A stretch of 64,000 bases of DNA, from NCBI RefSeq assembly GCF_018687455.1, contig NZ_CP061291.1:496001-560000 (forward strand), read 5' to 3'. Positions 53,171 through 61,946 of this stretch are shown here, piece after piece; position 1 is the first letter of the stretch; each line of letters begins with the position of its first letter. The notes below the pieces were generated by a model. That model was not told the origin of the DNA, made no database searches, and worked only from the letters and a program-made list of their open reading frames with translations. The translations under genes were made by a program, and so were the position numbers. This DNA comes from Polynucleobacter sp. TSB-Sco08W16 (GTDB lineage Bacteria; Pseudomonadota; Gammaproteobacteria; Burkholderiales; Burkholderiaceae).

Positions 53171-53989
53171 TTAAAAACCGAATGCCTTGCGGCTTTCGTT
53201 AAACATGAAGGCCGCAAGGAAAAATAGCATCACGCCAAAGACTCTTTTTAGTTGAGCCACATCCAGCTTTCTGGCCAGCTTGGCTCCCCAAGGGGCAGTA
53301 AAAATACTCACCCCTACGATGCAAGCAACAGCAGGCAAGTAAACAAATCCCATTGATCCATTTGGTAAATTAGGATTTCCCCAGCTGCCGTACATATAAC
53401 CCAGGGTTGCTGCAGCTGCGACCGGAAGGCCCAAGCCGGATGATGTAGCCATAGCAGTGTGGGGTTTGACGTTACACCACAACATAAATGGAACGGTCAC
53501 AAATGCGCCACCAGCACCTACTAAGCTTGCAAGCCCACCTGCGAATGCCCCAAATGAAAATAGACCAAGCGACCCCGGTAGCTCTCGACCTGGTTTAGGT
53601 TTTTTATTGAGCAGCATCTGAATGGAGGTGTAAACAATAAAGATGGCAAAGAAGAGTGAGAGCCAAGAGGTTTTTAATGCTTCGAATAATTCGCTGCCAC
53701 CAATCAGACCACCAAAAATCATTCCGGGACTAAGTGATGCCACTAATTTCCAATCGATTGAGCCATGTTTATGGTGTGCCCAAATTGCGGAGGAGGTGGT
53801 GAATAGAATGGTGCACATTCCAGTAGCTATCGCCATGTGCACAATCACTTCTTGGCTGAAGCCTAAATGATTAAAAACCAAGATCATGAACGGCACTAGG
53901 ATCATGCCGCCACCAATGCCCAGGAGTCCTGCAAGAAATCCAGAGATGCTCCCACAGAGCATCAACATCATGATGTCACTCAGTAACAT
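53171..53989 (-). CDS. TauE/SafE family membrane permease
   Basis: This 272-residue anion exporter-like protein has eight helices and two half-repeats, each starting with G-x-x-x-G-(L/F)-G-G-(G/A)-x-x-x-V-P. Substrates in the family are sulfite, sulfoacetate or other small organic acids; this one is unknown. It abuts matB without a gap and begins within 10 bases of the 6S RNA 3' end, so its ribosome site (GGGGAA) lies at the end of that RNA gene. Confidence 0.85.
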   Translation of the reverse strand: MLLSDIMMLMLCGSISGFLAGLLGIGGGMILVPFMILVFNHLGFSQEVIVHMAIATGMCTILFTTSSAIWAHHKHGSIDWKLVASLSPGMIFGGLIGGSELFEALKTSWLSLFFAIFIVYTSIQMLLNKKPKPGRELPGSLGLFSFGAFAGGLASLVGAGGAFVTVPFMLWCNVKPHTAMATSSGLGLPVAAAATLGYMYGSWGNPNLPNGSMGFVYLPAVACIVGVSIFTAPWGAKLARKLDVAQLKRVFGVMLFFLAAFMFNESRKAFGF

Positions 53990-53990
53990 G

Positions 53991-54175
53991 AATTCCCCGC
54001 CTTGGCCGCTAGGCCGTCATCCTGAACCCTAAGGTTCAAGGTGGAACGGCTACTCTGTTTCGGGTGCATTAAGAAATTCAGGGAGTAACCAAGTCTAAGT
54101 TGGCACTGTGAACTTGCAAAACGCTCACGCCCACAAGGTAAAGATCGTTCCGGATGCTTGCGCATCGGTTCAAGG
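53991..54175 (-). ncRNA. ssrS: 6S RNA
   Basis: 6S RNA binds housekeeping RNA polymerase and restrains it in stationary phase. On the minus strand, directly downstream of zapA as in other proteobacteria, the sequence has the diagnostic C-C-T-T-G-A-A-C-C...G-G-T-T-C-A-G-G hairpin (about 54020-54042), followed by G-A-C-G-G-C-C and G-C-G-G, and before it the open bubble T-T-C-T-T-A-A-T. The ends are estimates within about 10 bases; the 5' end may overlap the zapA stop codon. Confidence 0.88.
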
Positions 54176-54523
54176 AACTATTGGCCTTGGCGAACCAGGC
54201 AGGGAAAGGGTTTGCATCAAAGAGTCTACTTGCTCTTCAAGCCCAGCAATTTCTGCTTGAAGACGAGCTATTTCATCGGAGCTCACATTTGAAGAAGCGC
54301 TTTGATGGGTTTGATTCTTTTGTAATGTAATTAAGTCACCTGCAATTTTGAGTGCCGCCATCATGCTGGCTCGTTCAATGCTGCGATTACCACCACCGAT
54401 GGCCAATTGAATTTGTTCGTCAACCAAGACGCAGGCCGCACGAAGTAGGGGTTCATGTTCAGCGCTGGTCGCTAAAGTGATCTTTTGACCGGCAAGAGTT
54501 ACTTCAATGCGTTGTTGGCTCAC
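54170..54523 (-). CDS. zapA: Cell division protein ZapA
   Basis: ZapA cross-links FtsZ filaments at the division ring. It has 117 residues from GTG 54523, which has AGAGG 6-7 bases upstream. It shows the family V-T-L-A-G-Q-K-I-T-L start and a coiled-coil C-terminal half (A-R-L-Q-A-E-I-A-G-L-E-E). A longer start at 54562 would overlap the upstream gene by 59 bases and is less likely. Confidence 0.88.
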   Translation of the reverse strand: MSQQRIEVTLAGQKITLATSAEHEPLLRAACVLVDEQIQLAIGGGNRSIERASMMAALKIAGDLITLQKNQTHQSASSNVSSDEIARLQAEIAGLEEQVDSLMQTLSLPGSPRPIVP

Positions 54524-54791
54524 TGTCGTCCTCTGAGTTGGTTGGTGGAATGACTTCGCCAAGTAAGTTTAATTGGCGACCATCATTTTGTTCTGGTAGG
54601 CGACTCAAGATACGTTGTACCCGTTTTTGAGCATCTTCAATCTTGCCCTCAAGCTGAACGCGACTCTGATTGAGATTGCGAACAGCATCTTGGACTAAAG
54701 CAATCTTTTCAGAAAGGCGCTCAATCGATGCACTTAAGGCACCAAGGTCAGACGCTTCCAAATTCGGGGAAAGGGAGGTTTGCTCACTCAT
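54504..54791 (-). CDS. Small coiled-coil protein upstream of zapA
   Basis: This 95-residue protein has a central heptad-rich coiled coil (about 20-66) with a short flexible tail. It is of the type annotated as TIGR02449 or ZapB-like next to zapA in betaproteobacteria. It overlaps zapA by 20 bases, suggesting coupled production. A role at the division ring is inferred from position only. Confidence 0.8.
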   Translation of the reverse strand: MSEQTSLSPNLEASDLGALSASIERLSEKIALVQDAVRNLNQSRVQLEGKIEDAQKRVQRILSRLPEQNDGRQLNLLGEVIPPTNSEDDSEPTTH

Positions 54792-54830
54792 ACTGGCATT
54801 GTAGCCTCAGGCAAAGCATTGGTGAAGGAT

Positions 54831-54856
54831 GCCCCGGTTTGGAGCTAAACCGGGGC
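54831..54856 (-). terminator. Strong hairpin after the TonB-dependent receptor gene
   Basis: GCCCCGGTTT and AAACCGGGGC form a perfect 10-bp stem with a 6-base loop, 18 bases after the receptor stop codon on the minus strand. There is no T-run after it, so it may need Rho or only protect the 3' end. Confidence 0.5.
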
Positions 54857-54873
54857 GGGCTCTAGCTTATAAC

Positions 54874-57012
54874 TTAGTTAAAGCTGTACTTAGCGCTAAT
54901 AAAGATGGATCTAGGATCATTAGGGTAGTAAAAATAATTACTGCCATTGTTACTGTTTGGGCCAGTTACAAAACCATAACCCCCATAGGTTGCATATTGA
55001 GCATTACCAACGTTTTTAACTGTTAAGCGGGTTTCCCAGTTTCCCAGCTTATAGTTGGCATAAATATCTGCAACGGTATATGAGGGCATTACAGCTAAAG
55101 AGTTGTAATCAGTAGGTGAGGCATCGTAGTGCTGGCTACCAACATAATTAATTACTCCACCAATAGACCACTGACTAGTAATCATGTAAGTCGCTCGGGC
55201 ATTCAGAAGTAAATTTGGGACCTGTGGAATAGATTGACTTTGATAAGGCCCATTTGCATAGAAGGCATGCTGAACTGTTCCACCAGCGCCAATCGATAAC
55301 CGAGGTGTTACTGCTGAAAGAATATTAAAGATCGCTCCATTCCGATTGATGTCATAAGGAGAATTGGAGTTAATGAATGTAGCAGGGTTGTAGAGAATTT
55401 CATTCTGAGAGACTGATGTAAAAACTGATGCAGTTAGGTTGCTTTTTAGGACCTGCCAATTTCCACCGAGCTCATAAGTTTGTGCGGTCTGAGGTTTAAG
55501 AATTCCGCCGAATGTAGAGCCTCCTCCATTCTTGGACCAACCCCAAAATTCATCAATATTTGGAAAACGATACGATTGATTCCATTTGATGTAGATTCGT
55601 TGACCTTCAAGATATTTAAAGTTGAGCGCTATATCTCCAGCATTGGCTGAATAAGTTTGGCTATCACTTGCTGCTCCGGTCCAAATATCAGTTCCGTTTG
55701 CTGTGGCGCTTTGTGTTTGGTATCGATAACCTCCATTTAGATCAATGCCATTGGTAATGGGGAGTTTTTGTATAAAGTAGATCGACTGGTTATAGAGGCT
55801 TGCATTTGCTGCACTCTGTAATGGTAGGCTAGCTACCCCATATGGCCCTGGGGGGTAAACGTTAGCTGCCGTCTGATTCATTACAGCACTATAAGTATTG
55901 CCGGAGGATTGGCTGGCTTTATTGAACTCATAGCCCAAGATGCTAGTTCCGAATGAACCAAAGTCTCCCTTAATTCGAGGTGAAAAATTGCCTTGCCATC
56001 CCTGGAATTTGGTAAATGAAGGGCTAATGTATTGGTATTGCCCATTTGCAGGATCGCCGATACCCGAGGCTTCGCTGGAGTAATAGGGCTGATTAAAAAA
56101 GGTAGTTTTATTGCTGTAAAAGCTATCCACTTCTAAATTGAAGTTGCTACCAAGATCCTTGGCTAGTCCTGCACGAATACCTGAATTATTTGCAGTTGTA
56201 CCAGATGCTATGTTGTTAAATTTTGCTGCCTGGGGATCCCCTTGACCAACTTGTCCAACTACACCCCCTGGGGTTTGTTGATTTGAGTAACTATAAAACG
56301 CATCTGCATAGAGGTTATCTCTACCGCCCAGTGATTGAGTAACTTTTGCATCAAAGGCATACGCGTTAGCGGCGGAATTTTGTCTCCAACCATTTGAATT
56401 CGACGTATTTGCACTTAACTGCAAAGTAGTTTCATCAACTGTACTTCTAAAAATTGCGTTATTCACAAGGGTATTAAAACTACCGTAAGAGGTAGATAGC
56501 TGATTGAGATCCTTTTTCCCACCGTTGGTAATTATGTTGATAACACCGCCGACTGCGCCATTACCGTATTGAACACTGGCGCCACCATGTAATATTTCAA
56601 TTCGGTTGATAGAGTCTAGTGGGATTGATTCCCAGGCCACAGAGGATGAGTCAATAGGATTAATTCTCTGACCATCAATCAATACAAGCGTTGTGCTATT
56701 GGCTGTTACACCGTAGCCGCCCATATCAATTGTTGCGCCAAGATTTAATTGCCCACCATTTGTGTTTCTTACATTCAGGCCACCTATTTGGGATAGGATG
56801 TCTGGAATATTAGTAGAAGTGGATTCTGCAATTTCTTCTCTGGTAATTACCTGAACGTTGGCGGGAACCTCATTAAGATTCTCCTCAAAGCGTGATCCGG
56901 AAACAATTACCGTTGATTGAGCATTTTGGGCAGATACGTGATGGGTAAAACCAAGGGTTAGCACTGCGCCGCAAAATAGGGCGATTTTTTTCTTACTCAA
57001 CTGCTGCTGCAT
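54874..57012 (-). CDS. TonB-dependent outer-membrane receptor, probable cobalamin or cobinamide uptake
   Basis: This 712-residue receptor has a signal peptide (about 1-28, A-Q at the cleavage), a plug domain (about 45-160) with the TonB-box-like stretch V-I-V-S-G-S-R, I-E-I-L-H-G-G-A-S-V-Q-Y-G-N-G-A-V-G-G-V-I-N-I, and then a 22-strand barrel ending in Y-S-F-N with a terminal aromatic-rich strand. A cobalamin riboswitch in its leader indicates BtuB-type corrinoid uptake. AGAAGG lies 7 bases before the ATG. Confidence 0.88.
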   Translation of the reverse strand: MQQQLSKKKIALFCGAVLTLGFTHHVSAQNAQSTVIVSGSRFEENLNEVPANVQVITREEIAESTSTNIPDILSQIGGLNVRNTNGGQLNLGATIDMGGYGVTANSTTLVLIDGQRINPIDSSSVAWESIPLDSINRIEILHGGASVQYGNGAVGGVINIITNGGKKDLNQLSTSYGSFNTLVNNAIFRSTVDETTLQLSANTSNSNGWRQNSAANAYAFDAKVTQSLGGRDNLYADAFYSYSNQQTPGGVVGQVGQGDPQAAKFNNIASGTTANNSGIRAGLAKDLGSNFNLEVDSFYSNKTTFFNQPYYSSEASGIGDPANGQYQYISPSFTKFQGWQGNFSPRIKGDFGSFGTSILGYEFNKASQSSGNTYSAVMNQTAANVYPPGPYGVASLPLQSAANASLYNQSIYFIQKLPITNGIDLNGGYRYQTQSATANGTDIWTGAASDSQTYSANAGDIALNFKYLEGQRIYIKWNQSYRFPNIDEFWGWSKNGGGSTFGGILKPQTAQTYELGGNWQVLKSNLTASVFTSVSQNEILYNPATFINSNSPYDINRNGAIFNILSAVTPRLSIGAGGTVQHAFYANGPYQSQSIPQVPNLLLNARATYMITSQWSIGGVINYVGSQHYDASPTDYNSLAVMPSYTVADIYANYKLGNWETRLTVKNVGNAQYATYGGYGFVTGPNSNNGSNYFYYPNDPRSIFISAKYSFN

Positions 57013-57139
57013 TTTTGACCTTCTGTTATCGAATGCCTAGCTCACTTCCCCGTAAGCTGGGTCGAACAGAATTTCCGGTGCAGGAGTTCGGGCGTCAATT
57101 TGGCGTTTGATCGAGAGATCTGACGCTGTCATCGGCGCG

Positions 57140-57345
57140 CGAAGATCCCCGTCCGCAAAATTCCACCTGTCTTGGCCGGTATCCGGGCTAGTAAATGTCA
57201 GAATTTGGCCTTCCCATGCGATTGATGCGCACAGTGGCGTTTCAGATTCCTGACGCCCCTTACTGCGTATTTGGAGCGTATTTACCTACCGTTGCGGGGG
57301 CAGCACACGTTTAGTGTTTCCCGTTTAACTTTATTGCACTGCAAT
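57140..57345 (-). promoter_or_regulatory. Cobalamin riboswitch
   Basis: On the minus strand the leader has the canonical blocks in order: A-A-A-C-G-G-G-A-A (about 57326-57318), C-T-G-C-C-C-C-C-G-C-A-A-C-G-G-T (about 57304-57289), G-C-C-A-C-T-G (57238-57232), G-G-G-A-A-G-G-C and the B12 box A-G-C-C-C-G-G-A-T-A-C-C-G-G-C-C (about 57189-57174). It should switch the receptor off when adenosylcobalamin is plentiful. About 110 bases of expression platform separate it from the ATG. Boundaries are approximate. Confidence 0.93.
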
Positions 57346-57443
57346 AAAGCACCACGACACCTGAATTCTAGCCGATAGAAGGTCTTTGATGCCTGATTTG
57401 GCTTATAAAAAGCCTACAATAGAGGGTCTAGGATGAAGGATTC

Positions 57444-58061
57444 ATGACAGCATTAGATAAGCACCTCGAAAAAAACCTAATTCGGCTACAGCTGAGTCAA
57501 AACTCAGTCTTGAAAAGCTTGGATCCTGCAGCTATGGCAGATTTAGAGCGTCATCTGGAGATCTCAGACCTCAGAAAATCAGAAATCTTGCTTCATCAGG
57601 GCGATCACCAGATGGAGCAATACTTTGTGCTTGATGGAATTCTGAAGCGCATTGTCTCTAGCCCAGATGCAAAAGAAATGATCCTGCGTTTTGCCATTGA
57701 AAAAGATATCGAAACTAGCTATGCCGCCTGGCGCCTGAAGACAGCGGCCCCATATAGCATCGCCTGTGTCACTAAAGCCCGCGTAGCCCGCATGCCTATG
57801 AAAAAGTGGGCTGAATTCCTGGAAGAGCATAAGCCTCTCAAAGAGAGTTTTGAATTCGAGGTGATGCGTCTGATGAGCGAGATCATGGCTCATACCATTA
57901 CCTTGCACATGTTGGATGCCCCAGGCAGGGTAGAGCGCTTTTTGCGCAAATACGAGAACCTTTTTGAGCTTCTCCCTAAAAAAGAGTTGGCCGCTTATCT
58001 CAATCTCTCCCCAGAGACCTTGAGTCGCCTCAAAACAAAGCATAAAGAGCTTTTTATCTAG
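57444..58061 (+). CDS. Crp/Fnr-family regulator, probable activator of the oxalate genes
   Basis: This 205-residue protein has an N-terminal cyclic-nucleotide-binding-type beta barrel (about 25-120), a long dimer helix (about 128-160) and a compact helix-turn-helix at about 176-198. The recognition helix reads E191-T-L-S194-R195, the E-x-x-S-R pattern that makes FNR bind TTGA half-sites. It lacks the N-terminal cysteine cluster of FNR, so oxygen sensing by an Fe-S cluster is not expected; the ligand is unknown. It ends almost directly after the recognition helix, without much of a wing. It precedes oxc, whose promoter has a matching box. Confidence 0.85.
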   Translation: MTALDKHLEKNLIRLQLSQNSVLKSLDPAAMADLERHLEISDLRKSEILLHQGDHQMEQYFVLDGILKRIVSSPDAKEMILRFAIEKDIETSYAAWRLKTAAPYSIACVTKARVARMPMKKWAEFLEEHKPLKESFEFEVMRLMSEIMAHTITLHMLDAPGRVERFLRKYENLFELLPKKELAAYLNLSPETLSRLKTKHKELFI

Positions 58062-58071
58062 GCTTCATGGC

Positions 58072-58085
58072 CCTGTAATTACAGG
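58072..58085. promoter_or_regulatory. Perfect 14-bp palindrome CCTGTAATTACAGG after the Crp/Fnr gene
   Basis: It is fully self-complementary, 11 bases after the regulator stop codon and 13 bases before the Fnr-type box. No T-run follows, so it is more likely a protein-binding site than a terminator. Confidence 0.45.
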
Positions 58086-58098
58086 ATTTAGGGGGAAA

Positions 58099-58140
58099 TT
58101 GACCGAAGTCAATGATGATCCCGACCTCCAAGCCTAATAT
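58099..58140 (+). promoter_or_regulatory. Class II Crp/Fnr-dependent promoter of oxc
   Basis: TTGACCGAAGTCAA (58099-58112) is a perfect TTGAC-N4-GTCAA dyad, the Fnr/FixK-type consensus. A -10 element TAATAT lies at 58135-58140. If transcription starts at 58147, the dyad centre is at -41.5, the exact place of class II activators. No -35 hexamer is needed in such promoters. It leaves a leader of about 117 bases before oxc. Confidence 0.75.
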
Positions 58141-58263
58141 TCATCTCAGCCTAAGCGGGGAGTAAAACCCGTCGTGCGATTAATAACTTTATTGGAGACA
58201 GTAGCGCAAGCTAGATTGCATTAGCCCTTACTCAGAGCTATCCGTAATTCACCTAAAAATTCT

Positions 58264-59973
58264 ATGACAACAGACAACCAAAACACCCAATTAACTGATG
58301 GCTTTCACCTCGTTATTGATGCACTGAAAGCAAATGATCTCAATACGATTTTCGGTCTCGTAGGCATTCCAATTACTGACCTATGTCGTTTAGCTCAAGC
58401 AGAAGGCTTGCGCTTCATTGGTTTCCGTCATGAGCAGCATGCTGGTAATGCTGCAGCGATCGCTGGTTACATGACTCAAAAGCCTGGTATCTGTATGACT
58501 GTTTCTGCACCAGGTTTCTTGAACGGTTTGACAGCATTGGCGAACGCCACTGTGAACTGTTTCCCAATGATTTTGATTTCCGGTTCAAGTGAACGTGAAA
58601 TCGTTGACTTGCAGCAGGGCGATTACGAAGAGATGGATCAGCTCAACGCTGCTAAGCCATATTGCAAAGCTGCCTATCGTATCAATCATATTGAAGATAT
58701 CGGCATTGGTTTTGCTCGCGCAATCCGTGCAGCCGTTTCTGGTCGTCCAGGTGGCGTGTATTTAGATTTGCCAGCCCAGTTGCTTGCTCAAACAATGCCT
58801 GCAGATGAAGCCAAGAAAACCATCTTCAAGGTAATCGATCCAGTTCCACGTCAAATCCCAGCAGCAGATGCTGTTGCTCGTGCATTAGACGTTCTTAAAG
58901 GTGCTAAGCGCCCATTGATTCTGTTGGGTAAGGGCGCTGCCTATGCTCAAGCTGATCAAGAGATTCGTGATCTGGTTGAAAAATCTGGCATCCCTTACTT
59001 ACCAATGTCTATGGCAAAAGGTTTGTTGCCAGACAATCACCCACAATCTGCTTCTGCAGCACGTTCATTTGTATTGGCTGAAGCTGATGCAGTGTTGTTG
59101 GTTGGTGCGCGTTTGAACTGGTTGCTGGCGCACGGTAAGGGCAAGACATGGGGCAAAGAGCCTAAGAAATTTATCCAAATTGATATTCAGGCAAACGAAG
59201 TCGATAGCAACGTACAAATCGCTGCACCGTTGATTGGTGATATTGGCTCATGCGTTGGTGAACTCCTGAAGGGTATCTCTGCTGTTCCTAAGCCAAGTGC
59301 TGAGTGGATTGCTGCGATCACTGAAAAGAAAGACAAGAATCTTGCCAAGATGGCAGAGACCTTGGCTAAAGAAGCGAACCCAATGAACTTCCATGGTGCA
59401 TTGCGTGTCATTCGTGATGTCATCAAGAAGAACCCAGATGTGAACTTGGTGAACGAAGGTGCTAATACTTTGGATTACTGCCGTGCCATCGTAGATATGT
59501 ACAAGCCACGTAAGCGTTTTGACTCTGGTACATGGGGCATTATGGGTATTGGTATGGGTTACTCCATTGGAGCTGCTGTCATTAGCGGTTTGCCAACAGT
59601 TGCAGTTGAGGGCGATAGTGCATTCGGCTTTAGTGGTATGGAATTGGAAACGGTTTGCCGTTACAACCTGCCAATTACTACTGTTGTTTTCAATAACAAC
59701 GGCGTATACCGTGGTACCGATGTAAATCCTACAGGCGGTGCTGATGTTGCCCCAACAGTATTCGTAAAAGATGCGCGTTACGACAAGATGATTGAAGCGT
59801 TTGGTGGCGTGGGTTACTACGTAACTACCCCAGCAGAATTAGAAGCAGCATTAACAGAAGCCATTGCTGCCGGTAAACCAGCCCTCATCAATGCTGTTAT
59901 TGATGAAACTGCAGGTACTGAGAGCGGACGTTTAACAAACCTAAACCCATCCACAGCAGCTGCTAAGAAGTAA
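58264..59973 (+). CDS. oxc: Oxalyl-CoA decarboxylase
   Basis: Oxc converts oxalyl-CoA to formyl-CoA and CO2 with thiamine diphosphate. The 569-residue protein is the length of the Oxalobacter enzyme. It shows the catalytic Glu57 in F-R-H-E-Q-H-A-G, the diphosphate-binding G-D-S-A-F-G-F-S-G-M-E block and N-N-N-G-V-Y-R-G. Codon use is biased towards a few preferred codons, suggesting high expression, yet no good ribosome site precedes the ATG. It forms a cycle with formyl-CoA transferase. Confidence 0.95.
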   Translation: MTTDNQNTQLTDGFHLVIDALKANDLNTIFGLVGIPITDLCRLAQAEGLRFIGFRHEQHAGNAAAIAGYMTQKPGICMTVSAPGFLNGLTALANATVNCFPMILISGSSEREIVDLQQGDYEEMDQLNAAKPYCKAAYRINHIEDIGIGFARAIRAAVSGRPGGVYLDLPAQLLAQTMPADEAKKTIFKVIDPVPRQIPAADAVARALDVLKGAKRPLILLGKGAAYAQADQEIRDLVEKSGIPYLPMSMAKGLLPDNHPQSASAARSFVLAEADAVLLVGARLNWLLAHGKGKTWGKEPKKFIQIDIQANEVDSNVQIAAPLIGDIGSCVGELLKGISAVPKPSAEWIAAITEKKDKNLAKMAETLAKEANPMNFHGALRVIRDVIKKNPDVNLVNEGANTLDYCRAIVDMYKPRKRFDSGTWGIMGIGMGYSIGAAVISGLPTVAVEGDSAFGFSGMELETVCRYNLPITTVVFNNNGVYRGTDVNPTGGADVAPTVFVKDARYDKMIEAFGGVGYYVTTPAELEAALTEAIAAGKPALINAVIDETAGTESGRLTNLNPSTAAAKK

Positions 59974-60036
59974 TAAAACGTTAATATTTTCGGACTACAT
60001 TTGCAGTAAACAAGAAAGACTTAAGGAGAAACAACT

Positions 60037-61287
60037 ATGACTAAACCATTAGACGGTATTCGCATTATTGACTTCACACACGTACAAGCAGGTCCTGCAT
60101 GTACTCAGTTGTTGGCTTGGTATGGCGCTGACGTAATTAAAGTAGAGCGTCCAGGTTCTGGTGACGTAACACGTAGCCAGTTGCGCGACGTTCCAGGCGC
60201 AGATGCTTTGTACTTCACAATGCTCAACGGTAATAAGCGTTCTTTGACCCTTGATACTAAAACTCAAGAAGGTAAAGAAGTGTTAGAGAAGATGATCAAG
60301 ACTTCTGACGTCATGGTTGAAAACTTTGGCCCAGGCGCTTTGGATCGCATGGGATTCTCTTGGAAGCGTATCCAAGAATTAAACCCAAAAATGATCATGG
60401 CTTCTGTAAAAGGCTTTAGTGATGGCCACTCATACGAAGACTTAAAAGTGTATGAGAACGTAGCTCAGTGTGCTGGTGGTGCAGCTTCTACTACTGGTTT
60501 CTGGGATGGTCCTCCTACCGTTTCTGCTGCTGCTTTGGGTGACTCTAATACTGGTATGCATTTGGCAATTGGAATTTTGACTGCTTTGATGCAGCGCGCG
60601 AAGACTGGTAAAGGTCAAAAAGTTTCTTGCTCAATGCAAGATGCAGTATTGAACTTGTGCCGTGTGAAGTTGCGCGATCAACAGCGTTTGGACAAAGTTG
60701 GTTACTTGGAAGAGTATCCACAGTACCCACATGGTTCATTCACTGACGTAGTTCCACGTGGCGGTAATGCTGGTGGTGGCGGTCAGCCAGGTTGGGTATT
60801 GAAGTGTAAAGGTTGGGAAACTGATCCTAACGCATACATCTATTTCACTATTCAAGGTCACGCTTGGGAGCCAATTACTAAGGCTTTGGGCAAACCAGAG
60901 TGGGCAACTGATCCGGCTTACATGACTGCTGAAGCTCGTCAAGACAAGATTTTTGATATCTTCGCAACGATTGAAGATTGGCTCAAAGACAAGACTAAAT
61001 ATGAAGCTGTGGACATCCTCCGCAAGTTCGATATTCCATGTGCTCCAGTTCTCTCCATGAAAGAATTGGCTGCATCACCAGACTTGCGTAAGAGCGGCTC
61101 GATTGTTGAAGTTGACCACAAAGTACGTGGCAAGTATTTGACTATCGGTAGCCCAATCAAGTTCTCTGATTTGGAAATCGAAGTGAAGCCATCTCCTGTA
61201 TTGGGTGAGCACACTGATGAAGTGTTGGCTGACCTAGGTTACAGCTCAGATGACATCGCTAAATTGCATGCAGCAAAAGCAGTTTAA
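60037..61287 (+). CDS. frc: Formyl-CoA:oxalate CoA-transferase
   Basis: Frc moves CoA from formyl-CoA to oxalate, feeding oxalyl-CoA to Oxc. The 416-residue class III CoA-transferase keeps Gln17, the catalytic Asp169 in A-L-G-D-S-N-T-G-M-H and the glycine loop GGGGQ at 246-250. A strong AAGGAG lies about 9 bases before the ATG. It follows oxc by 63 bases and ends in a strong terminator. Preferred-codon use is like oxc. Confidence 0.95.
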   Translation: MTKPLDGIRIIDFTHVQAGPACTQLLAWYGADVIKVERPGSGDVTRSQLRDVPGADALYFTMLNGNKRSLTLDTKTQEGKEVLEKMIKTSDVMVENFGPGALDRMGFSWKRIQELNPKMIMASVKGFSDGHSYEDLKVYENVAQCAGGAASTTGFWDGPPTVSAAALGDSNTGMHLAIGILTALMQRAKTGKGQKVSCSMQDAVLNLCRVKLRDQQRLDKVGYLEEYPQYPHGSFTDVVPRGGNAGGGGQPGWVLKCKGWETDPNAYIYFTIQGHAWEPITKALGKPEWATDPAYMTAEARQDKIFDIFATIEDWLKDKTKYEAVDILRKFDIPCAPVLSMKELAASPDLRKSGSIVEVDHKVRGKYLTIGSPIKFSDLEIEVKPSPVLGEHTDEVLADLGYSSDDIAKLHAAKAV

Positions 61288-61311
61288 TCACGATTAATAT
61301 CGCTGTTAAGT

Positions 61312-61340
61312 AAAAGGCGCTCCTAGTGAGCGCCTTTTTT
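61312..61340 (+). terminator. Rho-independent terminator after frc
   Basis: AAAAGGCGCTC-CTAGT-GAGCGCCTTTTTT is a perfect stem of at least nine pairs followed by six T. It separates oxc-frc from the following PAS gene. Confidence 0.92.
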
Positions 61341-61390
61341 ATTTAGAAAATCAATATACAGATTTATCAATAAGACATAGACTGTATTCC

Positions 61391-61819
61391 ATGAATACCA
61401 ATATCGATTTACATCAGTTAGTGGAGTGCGTTGGTGATGCAATCATTGTGGCCGATTCCGATGAAAAGATAGTGTTGTGGAATCCTGCAGCTACTCGCAT
61501 CTTTGGTTATTCAGAAGCTGAAGCCTTGGGTAACACCTTGGATTTAATTGTCCCGGAACGCCAGCATCAGAGACACAACGAGGGCTATAGCCACTCAATG
61601 CAGACCGGCACCACTCGCTATGGCACTTCTTTATTAAAGGTTCCGGCCAAACATCAAGATGGCAGCATGCTGTCGATTGCCTTTACGGTTGGCATGCTTT
61701 TTGATGAGAATCACCAGGCCAATGGGGTGGTAGCCATTATTCGAGATGAAACTGCTCGTTTTGCTGAAGAAAGGGCTCTCAAAAAGCGCCTTTCTGACCT
61801 TGAAACTTCTCAGCCCTAG
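61391..61819 (+). CDS. Stand-alone PAS domain protein
   Basis: This 142-residue protein is a single PAS domain (about 5-125) with the typical start A-I-I-V-A-D-S-D-E-K-I-V-L-W-N-P-A-A and PAC-like end A-I-I-R-D-E-T. It lacks any output domain. The ligand (haem, flavin or other) cannot be told. It lies between two formyl-CoA transferase genes and could sense redox state or a metabolite for this locus; that is inference. Confidence 0.85.
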   Translation: MNTNIDLHQLVECVGDAIIVADSDEKIVLWNPAATRIFGYSEAEALGNTLDLIVPERQHQRHNEGYSHSMQTGTTRYGTSLLKVPAKHQDGSMLSIAFTVGMLFDENHQANGVVAIIRDETARFAEERALKKRLSDLETSQP

Positions 61820-61946
61820 CAATACTTAGGCTCCATAGGGCTTAAATAGAGTTTATGCCCAAAAATTGTGCATCTGCTAATGAGCCTGATTACCCACTGG
61901 TAAAATTGCCTTAATTTAAAATTTCATTCTTATTGGGACTTAAATC

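Noticed and set aside
53185..53219. 9-bp perfect inverted repeat inside the end of the tauE-type gene as a terminator
   Set aside because: The loop is 17 bases and the T-run lies several bases away; the evidence is too weak to annotate.
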